Below, in pieces: positions 6,586-14,659 of a DNA stretch of 38,504 nt (positions are counted from its first letter, which is position 1; every line of letters begins with the position of its first letter). The position numbers and the translations under genes were made by a program. Origin of the DNA: Clostridia bacterium (GTDB taxonomy: Bacteria > Bacillota_A > Clostridia > Oscillospirales > CAG-272); the NCBI GenBank assembly GCA_017414585.1, contig JAFQLN010000037.1, positions 1-38,504 of the forward strand, in the 5' to 3' direction. A model generated the notes under the pieces. That model ran no database searches, was not told the DNA's origin, and was given only the letters and a program-made list of their open reading frames with translations.

Positions 6586-8310
6586 TCAGATTTCCCCGCA
6601 GATGCACTCACCCGCGAACACCCACGATTCCGGAATCCGCTCTGCCGCCCGTCCGCAGGAGAGCAGGAACGCTTCGATTGCGTTTGCGTCTTCCCATGTG
6701 AGCTTTTCCAGCGATGCCGGCAGTCTGACAGGATCATGGGCATACCGGATCACATCGAGTGCCGTCACGGAAAGATGATGCGCCTGCAGATCGGATGTGC
6801 GCGGGATTTCGTTTGCTTTCCAGTCCGCACGTGCATCCGTTCCGCAGAGGTATCCGTAATCCGCAAGCATGGAGCGCACATACGCCGCCGCTGTCGATAC
6901 GCGGTTGAGATCGCGTGCGTTGTACACACCCTTTGCCGTGCGGTTCCAGATATCCTCGGCGGTTCTGTCGGTGATCAGATCGGCAAGCACATCGGAACTG
7001 CCGGGAATCCGCACACGGACGGATGTGCCGTCTCCTTCGCCGTATTCGTTGTACGCCGTTACAGTGTAGGTATACACGCCGTATATTTCCGCTCCCGTAT
7101 ACGTGAAGGAGGTTTCCGCCGTATCGCCGACCGGTACGCCGTCCGCATAAATCCGGTATCCCGCCGCATCCTCTGCCGCTGTCCACGTGAGCGTGACCGA
7201 GCCGGATGCATACGCCGCAGTCAGTTCTTCCGGTGCGTCCGGTACCGTCTTCGCCGTTTCGTAAAAGCGGATTTCTTCCACGACCGCGTACTGACTTCCG
7301 CTGTAAACATAGCCGCACTGCGTGACATAAATTCTGTAATACCGATATTCTCCGGGAGTTCCGACAGGATGAACGGTTGTAAGGGCGTAATCCCCCGCAC
7401 GGGTATATGTACCGAGCGTGGTGAACGATGTCCCGTTATTGCTTCCTTCCAGAGAGAACGACAGAATCCCCTTCGTATCGTAGTCCCCGAAATTTGCGCG
7501 GTTTGTGATCGAGAATGCCGAAACTTCAACCGCTTCCGGAAATTCCAGCATAATCCACTGCGGAACACCGGGTGCGGAATGCCATACACGCCATGCGTCC
7601 GAAGTGCTCGAAGTTATACCGTCAAATGCCATCCACGGCTGAGAAATCGTGTGTGTGCTCGATGCCGTGACTGCATATCCTGCCGGTGTATTCGCCGAGG
7701 TCATGACCGGGGTGATATCCGTGTATTCTTCCGACGACGGTGAGCCGGCTGTAAAAGCCCCCGTTCCGCTGCTGCCGTAGAATACCGCGCTCACCAGATC
7801 GTACATTCCCACTTCACCGGAGTAATCGACACACGGCACGAAATCGCGGACAAGGGTTCCGTTGTCATAGATTTGGCAGGAATACATACGCATAGAAGCA
7901 TAATATTGCGGTGCTCCTGCTCTGTTTACCGCGAACAGATATGCGTTGTTTGTCGATGAGAATGTATCAGCCGCACAAGAAACCGTCTGATTTCCGATTG
8001 TCATTGCATTCTTGTCCATGTCAATCGTATATCTCGCAGCAGGGTCGAGCACAATATTAGCGTCAATAGTATCCGCAGAACCGTAAAGACAAACGAAACC
8101 ACCGATAGCCGGACGATAATACACCCAGAAATGTTTAACATTTGTGGTTTCACGTACCCCAAATATTGCGGCATTAGCAGTTTGAGTTCCCGTCAGCATA
8201 ACATCTGCAGCTATTCGTGTATCCTGATTCGGCTTGTATCCCGTATCAATATACTGTGTGCCGGAGGATTCTATATATTCTACCTGTATATATCCACTTG
8301 GCAAACTCAT
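6586..8310 (-). CDS. Multidomain tail fibre protein: LamG-like, discoidin-like, FN3 (574 aa)
   Basis: Residues 1-190 resemble a LamG/concanavalin-like sandwich (EYIESSGTQYIDTGYKP, a widespread surface-protein pattern). Residues 195-350 look like an F5/8-type C (discoidin) domain, and 355-435 like fibronectin type III (PDAPEELTAAYASGSVTLTWTA is the strand A-B region). The C-terminal 135 residues contain KGVYNARDLNRV, a motif seen in phage fibre ends. All are glycan- or surface-binding modules, so it probably recognises host surface. It overlaps the preceding gene by four bases. The end of the gene also covers a second small frame described in the findings. Confidence 0.7.
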   Translation of the reverse strand: MSLPSGYIQVEYIESSGTQYIDTGYKPNQDTRIAADVMLTGTQTANAAIFGVRETTNVKHFWVYYRPAIGGFVCLYGSADTIDANIVLDPAARYTIDMDKNAMTIGNQTVSCAADTFSSTNNAYLFAVNRAGAPQYYASMRMYSCQIYDNGTLVRDFVPCVDYSGEVGMYDLVSAVFYGSSGTGAFTAGSPSSEEYTDITPVMTSANTPAGYAVTASSTHTISQPWMAFDGITSSTSDAWRVWHSAPGVPQWIMLEFPEAVEVSAFSITNRANFGDYDTKGILSFSLEGSNNGTSFTTLGTYTRAGDYALTTVHPVGTPGEYRYYRIYVTQCGYVYSGSQYAVVEEIRFYETAKTVPDAPEELTAAYASGSVTLTWTAAEDAAGYRIYADGVPVGDTAETSFTYTGAEIYGVYTYTVTAYNEYGEGDGTSVRVRIPGSSDVLADLITDRTAEDIWNRTAKGVYNARDLNRVSTAAAYVRSMLADYGYLCGTDARADWKANEIPRTSDLQAHHLSVTALDVIRYAHDPVRLPASLEKLTWEDANAIEAFLLSCGRAAERIPESWVFAGECICGEI

Positions 8311-9860
8311 GCGCCCACCCCCTTCGTAACGGCGGAGAGCGTGCCGTTGTAGTCCACTTCCACGCCCGTCACCACCGCGTTTTCAAAATTCGCAAAGATA
8401 TCCGCCGCCGCAATCGTGTCGCCGATCTCGACAGCCGGGTCGCACCGGTTCTTCACCGCGTAATTCTTGCGCCGACCGAGCCCGGAGAGCAGCCACGCCG
8501 CCACGGATGCACCCGCCGACTTCGCCACACACGGATTTGTGAACGACTGCACCATCGCACCCACGCCGATATTCCCGGCTGTATACGTGTACCGCACCGG
8601 ACGTCCGTTTTCGTCCAGTTCAAATTCACTCGATACGTGGAGCGTCACGCCGTGTACAGGATCGCTGATCGACACGCCGCTGTAATCGTACAGCTCGTCT
8701 GCCGTAATGGACGAGACCGCCGCGTCCGCCTGATCGAGCGAGGTGAACACCAGATTCCCCGCACGGTCCGTGTATACCGCGCACATCGCCGCCTGTGCCA
8801 GAAGTCGGATGCACTCCCGCGCCGATGTGTCCGCAGGGGTGGCAAGCACGACTTTCCGGCTTCCCGCACCGTTTTCGTACACCACCGGAAGCGCAAAATC
8901 ACCGAGCACCGCAGAAACCGCCGCAGACAGCGTCATCTCCGCCCCCGTTGCGCCCGTGAATACTGTTCCGTCGAGCGTGTACACCGCATCGTGCGCCGTG
9001 ATTTCGGGGACAATGCCGGAGCGCGACACATCCGCTTTCGTGAACCGGAATACGCCCATGTCTACGGGAACCCCGCCGATGACTGCCGCCGCCGTGATTT
9101 CCTGCCCCTCCTGCAGATACTGGTATACCCCGTCCGGATTGAGCAGATTGTACTGCTTGTCCGCATTGTCAAACGTGAAAACCAGCTCCCGCATCGGCAG
9201 CGACCGCGAAAGAATGTCCGCACCGTACACGATTTTTACCGAACCGAGCGCGTTTCTGTCGTAACTCTTCGTCAGACCGAAATCCACTTCCGTCAGCCGC
9301 AGTCTGCGCATGGGTTCGCCAGTCTCAAGGAACACGAATTCCACCGCATAGTAGTCCCCGACATAATGCTGCAGCATCATTACATCTTCGTTGTCCTCAT
9401 ATTCGCCCGTGTCGAGCACCGTCACCCCGTCCGCGGCATAGGCTGTGATTCTCACCTTCGATGCGTGCTGATGCGTCAGCGGATCAAAGGTCAAAGTCCA
9501 GCCGAGCGTGGATATCGGAGATGTAAACGTGTATCGGTACACAATCGGTTCGCGGAATACGCCGTCAGAGTCCGAAATCTGCTCCGACCACATCCCCGTT
9601 TCGATGCCGCCGAGATCATCCGGCAGAGAAGAAAACGTCCCGTCCAGCCGCCAGAAATCACGTTCCAGAGCGATATACCCCGCTGTCGGTTCGTGCACAT
9701 CGTTCACCGTAGCGCGCGGATTGTTGAATACCCCCGTATCCGAAGCCGCGAGAACAGTCGTGTCCTTCTTCGCGTTTGTGTCCATGACGGAGAACGCAAT
9801 GCGGAAATCCACATCCCGCACCACGGGGAACGGGCGATAGTATAAAGGTGTCTCAATCAT
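8307..9860 (-). CDS. Tail tip/baseplate hub protein (517 aa)
   Basis: Residues 40-215 look like a discoidin-type beta sandwich (ASDTGVFNN, TLTFDPLTHQHASKVRI, MRRLRLTEVDFG). The rest resembles tail hub proteins of Firmicute siphophages: FTFDNADKQYNLLNPDG, then a thioredoxin-free beta-rich part and VEIGDTIAAADIFANFENAVVTG near the end. It lies just after the distal-tail-position protein, where the hub or receptor-binding protein is expected. It starts at ATG 9860 in an ATGA overlap with a possible 30-aa peptide gene. Confidence 0.65.
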   Translation of the reverse strand: MIETPLYYRPFPVVRDVDFRIAFSVMDTNAKKDTTVLAASDTGVFNNPRATVNDVHEPTAGYIALERDFWRLDGTFSSLPDDLGGIETGMWSEQISDSDGVFREPIVYRYTFTSPISTLGWTLTFDPLTHQHASKVRITAYAADGVTVLDTGEYEDNEDVMMLQHYVGDYYAVEFVFLETGEPMRRLRLTEVDFGLTKSYDRNALGSVKIVYGADILSRSLPMRELVFTFDNADKQYNLLNPDGVYQYLQEGQEITAAAVIGGVPVDMGVFRFTKADVSRSGIVPEITAHDAVYTLDGTVFTGATGAEMTLSAAVSAVLGDFALPVVYENGAGSRKVVLATPADTSARECIRLLAQAAMCAVYTDRAGNLVFTSLDQADAAVSSITADELYDYSGVSISDPVHGVTLHVSSEFELDENGRPVRYTYTAGNIGVGAMVQSFTNPCVAKSAGASVAAWLLSGLGRRKNYAVKNRCDPAVEIGDTIAAADIFANFENAVVTGVEVDYNGTLSAVTKGVGA

Positions 9861-9949
9861 ACAGCCGCTCCCGCCTTTCCATTGAAAAATCTGCCGCAGG
9901 CGGATTTTTGGGGGTGGAACAGCTTCACATATTTTCGCATTCGCATCAT
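9857..9949 (-). CDS. Possible 30-aa phage peptide
   Basis: An open frame starts MMRMRKYVKLFHPQKS and ends with a stop overlapping the hub gene's ATG by four bases. A purine-rich GGGGTGGAA lies just upstream, though very close to the start. The DNA is at the same time almost entirely made of two inverted repeats, so this could be structure rather than coding sequence. The peptide would be strongly basic. No family recognised. Confidence 0.3.
   Translation of the reverse strand: MMRMRKYVKLFHPQKSACGRFFNGKAGAAV
9885..9909. terminator. Terminator-like hairpin inside the tail operon
   Basis: An 11-nt arm (9885-9895) pairs with 9899-9909 with one mismatch, closed by AAAAATC/GATTTTT, giving U-runs on both strands and a 3-nt loop. 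It would reduce transcription of the hub, fibre and lysis genes relative to capsid genes if active. Confidence 0.5.
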
Positions 9950-9958
9950 TTCCACCCC
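9911..9958. repeat. Inverted repeat beside the internal hairpin
   Basis: Perfect 9-bp arms GGGGTGGAA (9911-9919) and TTCCACCCC (9950-9958) enclose 30 bases. One arm covers the only candidate ribosome binding site of the small 30-aa frame. It may be an RNA structure regulating tail-tip translation. Confidence 0.5.
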
Positions 9959-9959
9959 G

Positions 9960-10337
9960 TCATACCGTTGTCACCCCGTACTGCGTTGCGGTCAGCGTCA
10001 CGCCGTACCACTGTTCAACCCCGTCCGCGCCGTACTTGAACGCCTTGTATACGGGATGATCGACGAAGAAGAAATCACTCTTGTCCCCGTCTACATCGGG
10101 ATAACGGATTTCAAGCAGATGCGAACGCCGGATCATCGCTTTCAGCCGTGCAAGATCAACCGCCGACAGCCATCCCGTCGGGATTTCGAGCGTCACCTTT
10201 TCGCCAACCACGTCCATGACCGTCTTGCCCGACGCCATTGTCGCCGTTGTCCCGACTGTCTCCGGACGGATTTCAAAAACCAGATCGGGGAGGAGCGTGA
10301 CCGTGCTCTCCCCGTCGGAAATCGTAATTTTACGCAC
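9960..10337 (-). CDS. Distal-tail-position protein (125 aa)
   Basis: A beta-rich 125-residue protein containing ASGKTVMDVVGEKVTLEI and a central RSHLLEIRYPDVDG. This fits the small tail proteins that sit between tape measure and hub in Firmicute siphophages and join tube to tip. It is much shorter than a classical Dit (around 250 residues), so only the N-terminal ring-like part would be present. The start is a GTG (10337) overlapping the preceding gene by eight bases. Confidence 0.5.
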   Translation of the reverse strand: MRKITISDGESTVTLLPDLVFEIRPETVGTTATMASGKTVMDVVGEKVTLEIPTGWLSAVDLARLKAMIRRSHLLEIRYPDVDGDKSDFFFVDHPVYKAFKYGADGVEQWYGVTLTATQYGVTTV

Positions 10338-10659
10338 CGAGCGTCACCCCTTTCTGCTTGGCTACGCCGCTGAGCGGATCAAAAACCACATTGGCAAGCG
10401 TCCGTCCGTCCACGACCAGATTGATCGTATAGCTGCCGCCGCGCTCCTGCATCCCGGACAGCATCGACGAAATCTGCGCCGCCGAGGATTTGCCGATTGC
10501 GGAGGACGCGAAGTCGACGGTTGCTGTGGGGGTATTTTGTCCGTGTGAAAAAAACGGAACGGCACCTTCCCCGTCATCCTGTGCCGCCAGCATATCGGCG
10601 AGCGAGGAAAACACATCCAGAAGCTCCTGCCGTGCCGGATTCTTCCATGTCTGATTCAT
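10330..10659 (-). CDS. Tape-measure C-terminal-like protein, strongly shortened (109 aa)
   Basis: The gene occupies the tape-measure slot but encodes only 109 residues. Residues 75-109 (YTINLVVDGRTLANVVFDPLSG, then KQKGVTLGA) resemble the extreme C-terminal end of tail tape measure proteins, which usually have 600 or more residues with long helices and membrane segments. It has its own AAAGGAG site and ATG. Because tape length sets tail length, the operon could make at most a very short tail. I infer a large internal or 5' deletion; a natural short protein cannot be excluded. Confidence 0.5.
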   Translation of the reverse strand: MNQTWKNPARQELLDVFSSLADMLAAQDDGEGAVPFFSHGQNTPTATVDFASSAIGKSSAAQISSMLSGMQERGGSYTINLVVDGRTLANVVFDPLSGVAKQKGVTLGA

Positions 10660-10671
10660 CGTAAACTCCTT

Positions 10672-11229
10672 TCACCCGCGCAGTTTCGCGCAGATTTTTT
10701 CTCTCATATCTGCCGCAGAGCTGTCCGGAGATGCCGCCTGTTCGCGCAGATATCCGCCGCCGCTCATTTTCGCCGTATTCTCAGTCAGAAGACGCAGAGC
10801 ATCGGTGACATACGCACGGAATGCACGTTCTTCCCCGCGCATCCGCATCTTCTCCCGCAGAAGGGAAAGCGCCGCCGGCACGGGCAGAGTATCCCCGGAC
10901 TGTGCGTACACCTCTGCAAGCGATGCCGAAGCAAACATAACGTCATCCCGTGCAGTCCGGTAAAATGCGGGATACACAGGAGCGGCGAGAAGGGCGGCGG
11001 CCGTGCGCATCCTCTCTTCCGCTGATACATTTTTCGGATTCTTCCCTTCTTCCGCCGCCTGTGCAATCCGGAGAAGATTCTCCCGCTGACGGTCAAGGAA
11101 CGCCGCAAACGCACCGCTGTCCGCCGCCCTTGTCTCTGCGTCAAGAAGCATCCACGGGTCGCCAAGCACCGCACAGACCGCCGTTCCCTCTCCGATGACA
11201 ACCCGATAAAACACATCCGATTTGTGCAT
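10672..11229 (-). CDS. Protein in tail-assembly-chaperone position (185 aa)
   Basis: A helical, soluble 185-residue protein lying between the tail tube gene and the tape-measure remnant. This is the usual place of the tail assembly chaperone that coats the tape measure before tube polymerisation. The sequence (FAAFLDRQRENLLRIAQ, NVSAEERMRTAAALL) gives no clear family match. I see no obvious slippery run that would make the usual frameshifted G/GT pair. Its ribosome binding site GAGGAGG lies at the end of a small upstream frame, 12-13 bases from the ATG. Confidence 0.45.
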   Translation of the reverse strand: MHKSDVFYRVVIGEGTAVCAVLGDPWMLLDAETRAADSGAFAAFLDRQRENLLRIAQAAEEGKNPKNVSAEERMRTAAALLAAPVYPAFYRTARDDVMFASASLAEVYAQSGDTLPVPAALSLLREKMRMRGEERAFRAYVTDALRLLTENTAKMSGGGYLREQAASPDSSAADMREKICAKLRG

Positions 11230-11237
11230 TTTTATTT

Positions 11238-11303
11238 TTATCCCTCCTCTATTTCATCTTCGCGCATATCACCTGTGCATCCTGCACAAATCCGCTTGAT
11301 CAT
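11238..11303 (-). CDS. Possible 21-aa phage peptide with CxxC motif
   Basis: The frame starts at an ATG overlapping the tail tube stop (ATGA) and encodes MIKRICAGCTGDMREDEIEE plus one Gly, then TAA. It contains Cys-Ala-Gly-Cys and an acidic end, and its last codons carry the next gene's ribosome binding site. Tight overlap on both sides looks like coupled translation. Parts of the DNA recur downstream of the 574-aa fibre gene. No family recognised. Confidence 0.4.
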   Translation of the reverse strand: MIKRICAGCTGDMREDEIEEG

Positions 11304-11848
11304 ACCGACACATAAAACGTCATCGGAAGAATCTCCGGTTCGTGCACGGACAGATGTGCACACAGCGTCACCGCCAGCTCTCCCCTTCCGGCAGGACTGC
11401 TTCTCAGCGTCAGTCCGTCTGCGGAAAGCGCGTTCCGGATGTGCACAGCCGCCATGCCTCCGTCCGCTGTATCGCCGACCCACCAGAGTCCGCTGAAGTC
11501 CCCGTCACACAGCACCCCGCGCGGTGTTATGCCAGTCCCGTCCGCATCCGCCGCACCAAGTGCCAGACGCATCGTCTCCGCTGTCATATCGAGCGCAGTA
11601 AAACGGATCGTGCACTGCCAGCCGACCAGCTTTTTCAGCTCCGCCGTTCCCGCTGGACAGTTCATACACCCGTCCGCCATATCCGCATACCGCGGTCTGC
11701 ACCGAACCGTGATACCGTCTTTCACCGCACAGACAATCGCTTCGTCGGCAGGCTCTGCGGGTGCGGCAGGATCAAATACCGAGAGCAGAAGCCCGCCGCC
11801 CAGCTGCATTCTCGCAAACGACTGCGCGGTAATTTTCGTAAATTTCAT
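11300..11848 (-). CDS. Major tail (tube) protein (182 aa)
   Basis: The protein is beta-rich, 182 residues, and lies directly after the connector and terminator genes, where the tail tube is encoded. Features include ITAQSFARMQLGGGLLLS, DGCMNCPAGTAELKKLVGW and a C-terminal LPMTFYVSV. Clostridia phage tube proteins often start with a similar ..FDP..P..... segment. It has a strong AAAGGAG site before the ATG at 11848. The call rests mainly on gene order and size. Confidence 0.6.
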   Translation of the reverse strand: MKFTKITAQSFARMQLGGGLLLSVFDPAAPAEPADEAIVCAVKDGITVRCRPRYADMADGCMNCPAGTAELKKLVGWQCTIRFTALDMTAETMRLALGAADADGTGITPRGVLCDGDFSGLWWVGDTADGGMAAVHIRNALSADGLTLRSSPAGRGELAVTLCAHLSVHEPEILPMTFYVSV

Positions 11849-11886
11849 GTCGCCTCTCCTTTCTGTCCGCGTTTTTTTGCATCAGC

Positions 11887-12249
11887 TCAAACACGGGTGA
11901 GAAACATCGCCGTAATGCGCACCGTACTGCGGCACAGATCCCTTCCGCCGGCGTCTTCCGCTGTCAGAAAAGGACTTGCGCGCCGCAGCCAGATCGTCCC
12001 CTTGTCACAGGCAAGAAGACGCCCGCCGCCGATGGATGCCTCAATTTCCGACGCAAGCGCATGGCACGCCAGTCTCGACGAACCGCCGCAGTATAGATCC
12101 GCCGTCATCCCGGTTTCCTCCCCCATCGCACCGCAGGCAAGGCTGTAGGCAATGTACGGAAAAGCAGTATCCTCGGGCACAGCGTGTTTCTCATACGCCG
12201 GAACACCGAACGATGCCCAGAATGCGTGAATCGCGCCTTCTGCTGTCAT
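11887..12249 (-). CDS. Tail terminator/tail completion protein (120 aa)
   Basis: A 120-residue protein with FPYIAYSLACGAMGEETGMTA, a pattern typical of Firmicute phage proteins that cap the tail tube and join it to the head. It follows the head-closure gene with a four-base ATGA overlap and precedes the tail tube. In related phages a gp10-like neck protein normally sits between closure and terminator; here that gene is absent. Confidence 0.65.
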   Translation of the reverse strand: MTAEGAIHAFWASFGVPAYEKHAVPEDTAFPYIAYSLACGAMGEETGMTADLYCGGSSRLACHALASEIEASIGGGRLLACDKGTIWLRRASPFLTAEDAGGRDLCRSTVRITAMFLTRV

Positions 12250-12638
12250 ACCACGCCCTCCTTTTCATCCGTTTCCGACTGAACCGTGACAAATCCCGCT
12301 GCATCTTCCCACGACTCGGCGGGAAAGCGCACAAAGGAAAAGCTCGCCGAAGACGGGGTGCACTCTGCCTCTCCCGTTACGGTAAACAGCCTGCCTTCCG
12401 CGTTCCGGAAAACATCGCCGGGGAAAAAGTGATGCATCTCCGCAGGCACCGTCACCGTAAAGCGAGAACGGCTTCTGCGCTGTCCAGCAATTTCCTGTTC
12501 CGTTCCCGTCAGCATGGTAAAATGCGCACGGAAAGCATCTCCTTCCCTGTATGAAACGAGCGTTCCGCCCTCTCCGTCTTCGGTATGTACCGGGAACAGG
12601 CGCACACACGCAGTCGTTTCCTTTTCGTAAAGTCTCAT
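12246..12638 (-). CDS. Head closure (head-tail adaptor) protein (130 aa)
   Basis: A small beta-barrel type protein (VRLFPVHTEDG, PGDVFRNAEGRLFTVTG). The second segment matches the RxxDGRxFRV-like hairpin common in head-closure proteins of Clostridia siphophages. I start it at ATG 12638, which overlaps the preceding stop by four bases; an upstream extension is not supported. It would plug the capsid after DNA packaging. Confidence 0.6.
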   Translation of the reverse strand: MRLYEKETTACVRLFPVHTEDGEGGTLVSYREGDAFRAHFTMLTGTEQEIAGQRRSRSRFTVTVPAEMHHFFPGDVFRNAEGRLFTVTGEAECTPSSASFSFVRFPAESWEDAAGFVTVQSETDEKEGVV

Positions 12639-13153
12639 ACCGTCATCCTCCGGAAATGATTCAATCGTCTGCGGAATGCGTTCTGCCAGCTTACATCCGT
12701 CACCGTGCCCGAAGTATCCCCGCGCCATTTCGATGTACCGCGCAGGGTGTACGTGTATCCGCCGAACGACTCGGACGCATACGGAGATGTCGTCATTTCG
12801 CTGTACTTCTCACACCACGCAGCAATTTCGTCCGCCAGCTGAAGAAAATCGGGCGGCGGCGCCATCAGCCAGATTTCACCCGTGAAAGTCTCGTCGGCAA
12901 GGGGAAGTGCCAATCCGTCCGCAGGCGCCTGCCGGACACCGTCGGAAAAAGCGGAACCGATCACGCGGAAATACTGTCCCGGCATGATGGATACAGTCTC
13001 CGCCCGCAAATCGCCGCCGGAAAGGGTAAGAACCCCTTCCGACACCGTAAAAGTCCCCGCAATTTTGTCATCCGTTCTGCGGACAAAGTAGTTCCTGACC
13101 TCCCGGCAGAGCGAGGTCATCACATCCGCACCGGTCAGCGCGCCGCCGCTCAT
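12635..13153 (-). CDS. Head-tail connector (gp6-like) protein (172 aa)
   Basis: The segment after the N-terminus (REVRNYFVRRTD) and the end (ASESFGGYTYTLRG, then WQNAFRRRLNHFR) match the adaptor proteins that follow the capsid gene in many Firmicute phages and ring the portal. The GQYFRVIGSAFSDGV and DETFTGEIWLMAPP segments are typical of the same family. It overlaps the capsid stop by four bases (13150-13153). Structural, acts in the head-tail joint. Confidence 0.75.
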   Translation of the reverse strand: MSGGALTGADVMTSLCREVRNYFVRRTDDKIAGTFTVSEGVLTLSGGDLRAETVSIMPGQYFRVIGSAFSDGVRQAPADGLALPLADETFTGEIWLMAPPPDFLQLADEIAAWCEKYSEMTTSPYASESFGGYTYTLRGTSKWRGDTSGTVTDVSWQNAFRRRLNHFRRMTV

Positions 13154-14013
13154 GCCGCATCACCGAAAGAGGACACGATCACACCGTCCAGTCGTTCCGC
13201 GAAGAGGGAGATGCCGCAGAGAACCGTAGAGGAAGCTGTCATATTGGTATAGTCCGGTTCCTCGTGAATGCCGATCAGACCGCTTTCATCGGACGCAAAC
13301 TGGAAGACCTCGCCGAGATCCGCACCGCCGACGGGAATGTAATAGAGCACAATGTTCTCCTTTGCGGTCGCATACACCTTGCCGCGCGGAACGGAGGAAT
13401 TCAGAATGAGCGTGCCGAGTCCGAGGAAGTTTTCGATGTACGTCATGCCGAACGCGGACTGCATGGTGACAGCGGCTTCACTGAGATAGTCGGCGGCATC
13501 GAGGGGATTGACAAAGAACGCCGCGTCAATGTCGTCATCCTCAAACTTGACCTGCAGCTGTCCCCACGCCTGTGCGAGCGCACCCTGCAGATTGGAACCG
13601 GATGCCGTGCCCTCCCCGTCCGCAAGGAGCGCGAAGAAGTCCGCACGGATTTCTCTCTGCACATCGCGGAGCATACGGTCGGTCATCGCATCCACCGCCT
13701 GATCGTAGCCTCGTTCAATAATCGCCTCCGCAGTAGTGGACTTGCGCCACTTCTTCAGGGTAATGCTGCCGTAAGAAACCGGCTTGGTGGTGTACTTGGA
13801 CAGCGGAATTGTTTCGCCCTCACCGACAGCACCGTCCTGGAGCGTGCCTTCCGCTGTGTAAGCCTTGAGCGCGGAACCTGCCTGCTTGGGAATGCGGCGC
13901 GCCACACCGAGTGCCTGCATCAGCTTTTCGATATTTTCAGAAAAAAGTTCAACAAATTCGACCTCACGGACACGCGCGAGATCAGCCGTGGTAATGGTAT
14001 TGGTATCAGCCAT
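13150..14013 (-). CDS. Major capsid protein (287 aa)
   Basis: A 287-residue HK97-fold-type capsid protein. The features are an N-terminal helix (REVEFVELFSENIEKLMQALG), an extended loop (YTTKPVSYGSITLKKWRKSTTAEAIIERGYDQAV), and the A-domain part (AAFFVNPLDAADYLSEA, GTLILNSSVPRGKVYATA). The gene follows the scaffold gene, has an AAAGGA site before the ATG at 14013 and is the size expected for the class without a protease domain. It forms the phage head. Confidence 0.85.
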   Translation of the reverse strand: MADTNTITTADLARVREVEFVELFSENIEKLMQALGVARRIPKQAGSALKAYTAEGTLQDGAVGEGETIPLSKYTTKPVSYGSITLKKWRKSTTAEAIIERGYDQAVDAMTDRMLRDVQREIRADFFALLADGEGTASGSNLQGALAQAWGQLQVKFEDDDIDAAFFVNPLDAADYLSEAAVTMQSAFGMTYIENFLGLGTLILNSSVPRGKVYATAKENIVLYYIPVGGADLGEVFQFASDESGLIGIHEEPDYTNMTASSTVLCGISLFAERLDGVIVSSFGDAA

Positions 14014-14069
14014 AGATAATTTTCCTTTCTTGTTCTTTCATCAGTTTTTGTTTTCACTCCGATCATCCA

Positions 14070-14594
14070 TCATCGGAACAGATCCATATTTTCCGCGATT
14101 GCGGCACGTCTTGCATTCCGGTCGCGGATCGCCAGAATGTCCGCCTTTGTCACGGATGTCCCGCGCAGAACGGTGGACTTCTCACGGAACAGCGGCGGAA
14201 TCAGCTCCTTCCACTCTCCGGCAATGGCTTCGCGGAGTCTGTCCGCATCCTCTGCCGCACCGTCTTCTCCGAGCACAACAGCATCCACATCGGCAAGCCG
14301 CACAAGGGCATCGTGCTTCGCTTCCGGAATGCCGCATTCACCGAGCAGCTTCCGGTAAGCCCGCTCCTTCTTCAGCCGCAGATCTGCCGCATCACGCTCT
14401 GCACGGAATGCCTCATGCGCCGCACGTTCTTCTTCGTACCGCGCCTGCCAGTTTTCCTCTGCCGTTTCTCCGGAGGGATTTTCCGTATGCTCCGTGCTGT
14501 CTTCCAGAGCGCCTTGTACATCGCTTTCAGCCTCAGCCGGTGCTGTACTGCGGACTTTCCGTTTCCAGAAGCCCCTTTTCTCCCATCGTTTCAT
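14070..14594 (-). CDS. Capsid scaffolding protein (174 aa)
   Basis: A highly charged helical protein: a basic N-terminus, a Glu/Ala-rich coiled-coil part (ENWQARYEEERAAHEAFRAE, then RLKKERAYRKLL) and a short C-terminal helix rich in Arg (ILAIRDRNARRAAIAENM). This layout and the place just before the capsid gene are typical of scaffolds. I prefer the ATG at 14594, eight bases behind AAAGGAGG, to a GTG at 14603 that abuts the site. The MuF gene that usually lies between portal and scaffold is missing here. Confidence 0.75.
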   Translation of the reverse strand: MKRWEKRGFWKRKVRSTAPAEAESDVQGALEDSTEHTENPSGETAEENWQARYEEERAAHEAFRAERDAADLRLKKERAYRKLLGECGIPEAKHDALVRLADVDAVVLGEDGAAEDADRLREAIAGEWKELIPPLFREKSTVLRGTSVTKADILAIRDRNARRAAIAENMDLFR

Positions 14595-14659
14595 CTTTTT
14601 CACCTCCTTTCCGCACGAAATCCGTCAGAACCGCACCACCTCCTTTCCGTATCCGTGCG

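Noticed and set aside
8217..9845. A 542-residue plus-strand frame
   Set aside because: It lies opposite the hub gene, is extremely Arg/His-rich and has no start signal; it is a shadow of GC-rich coding DNA.
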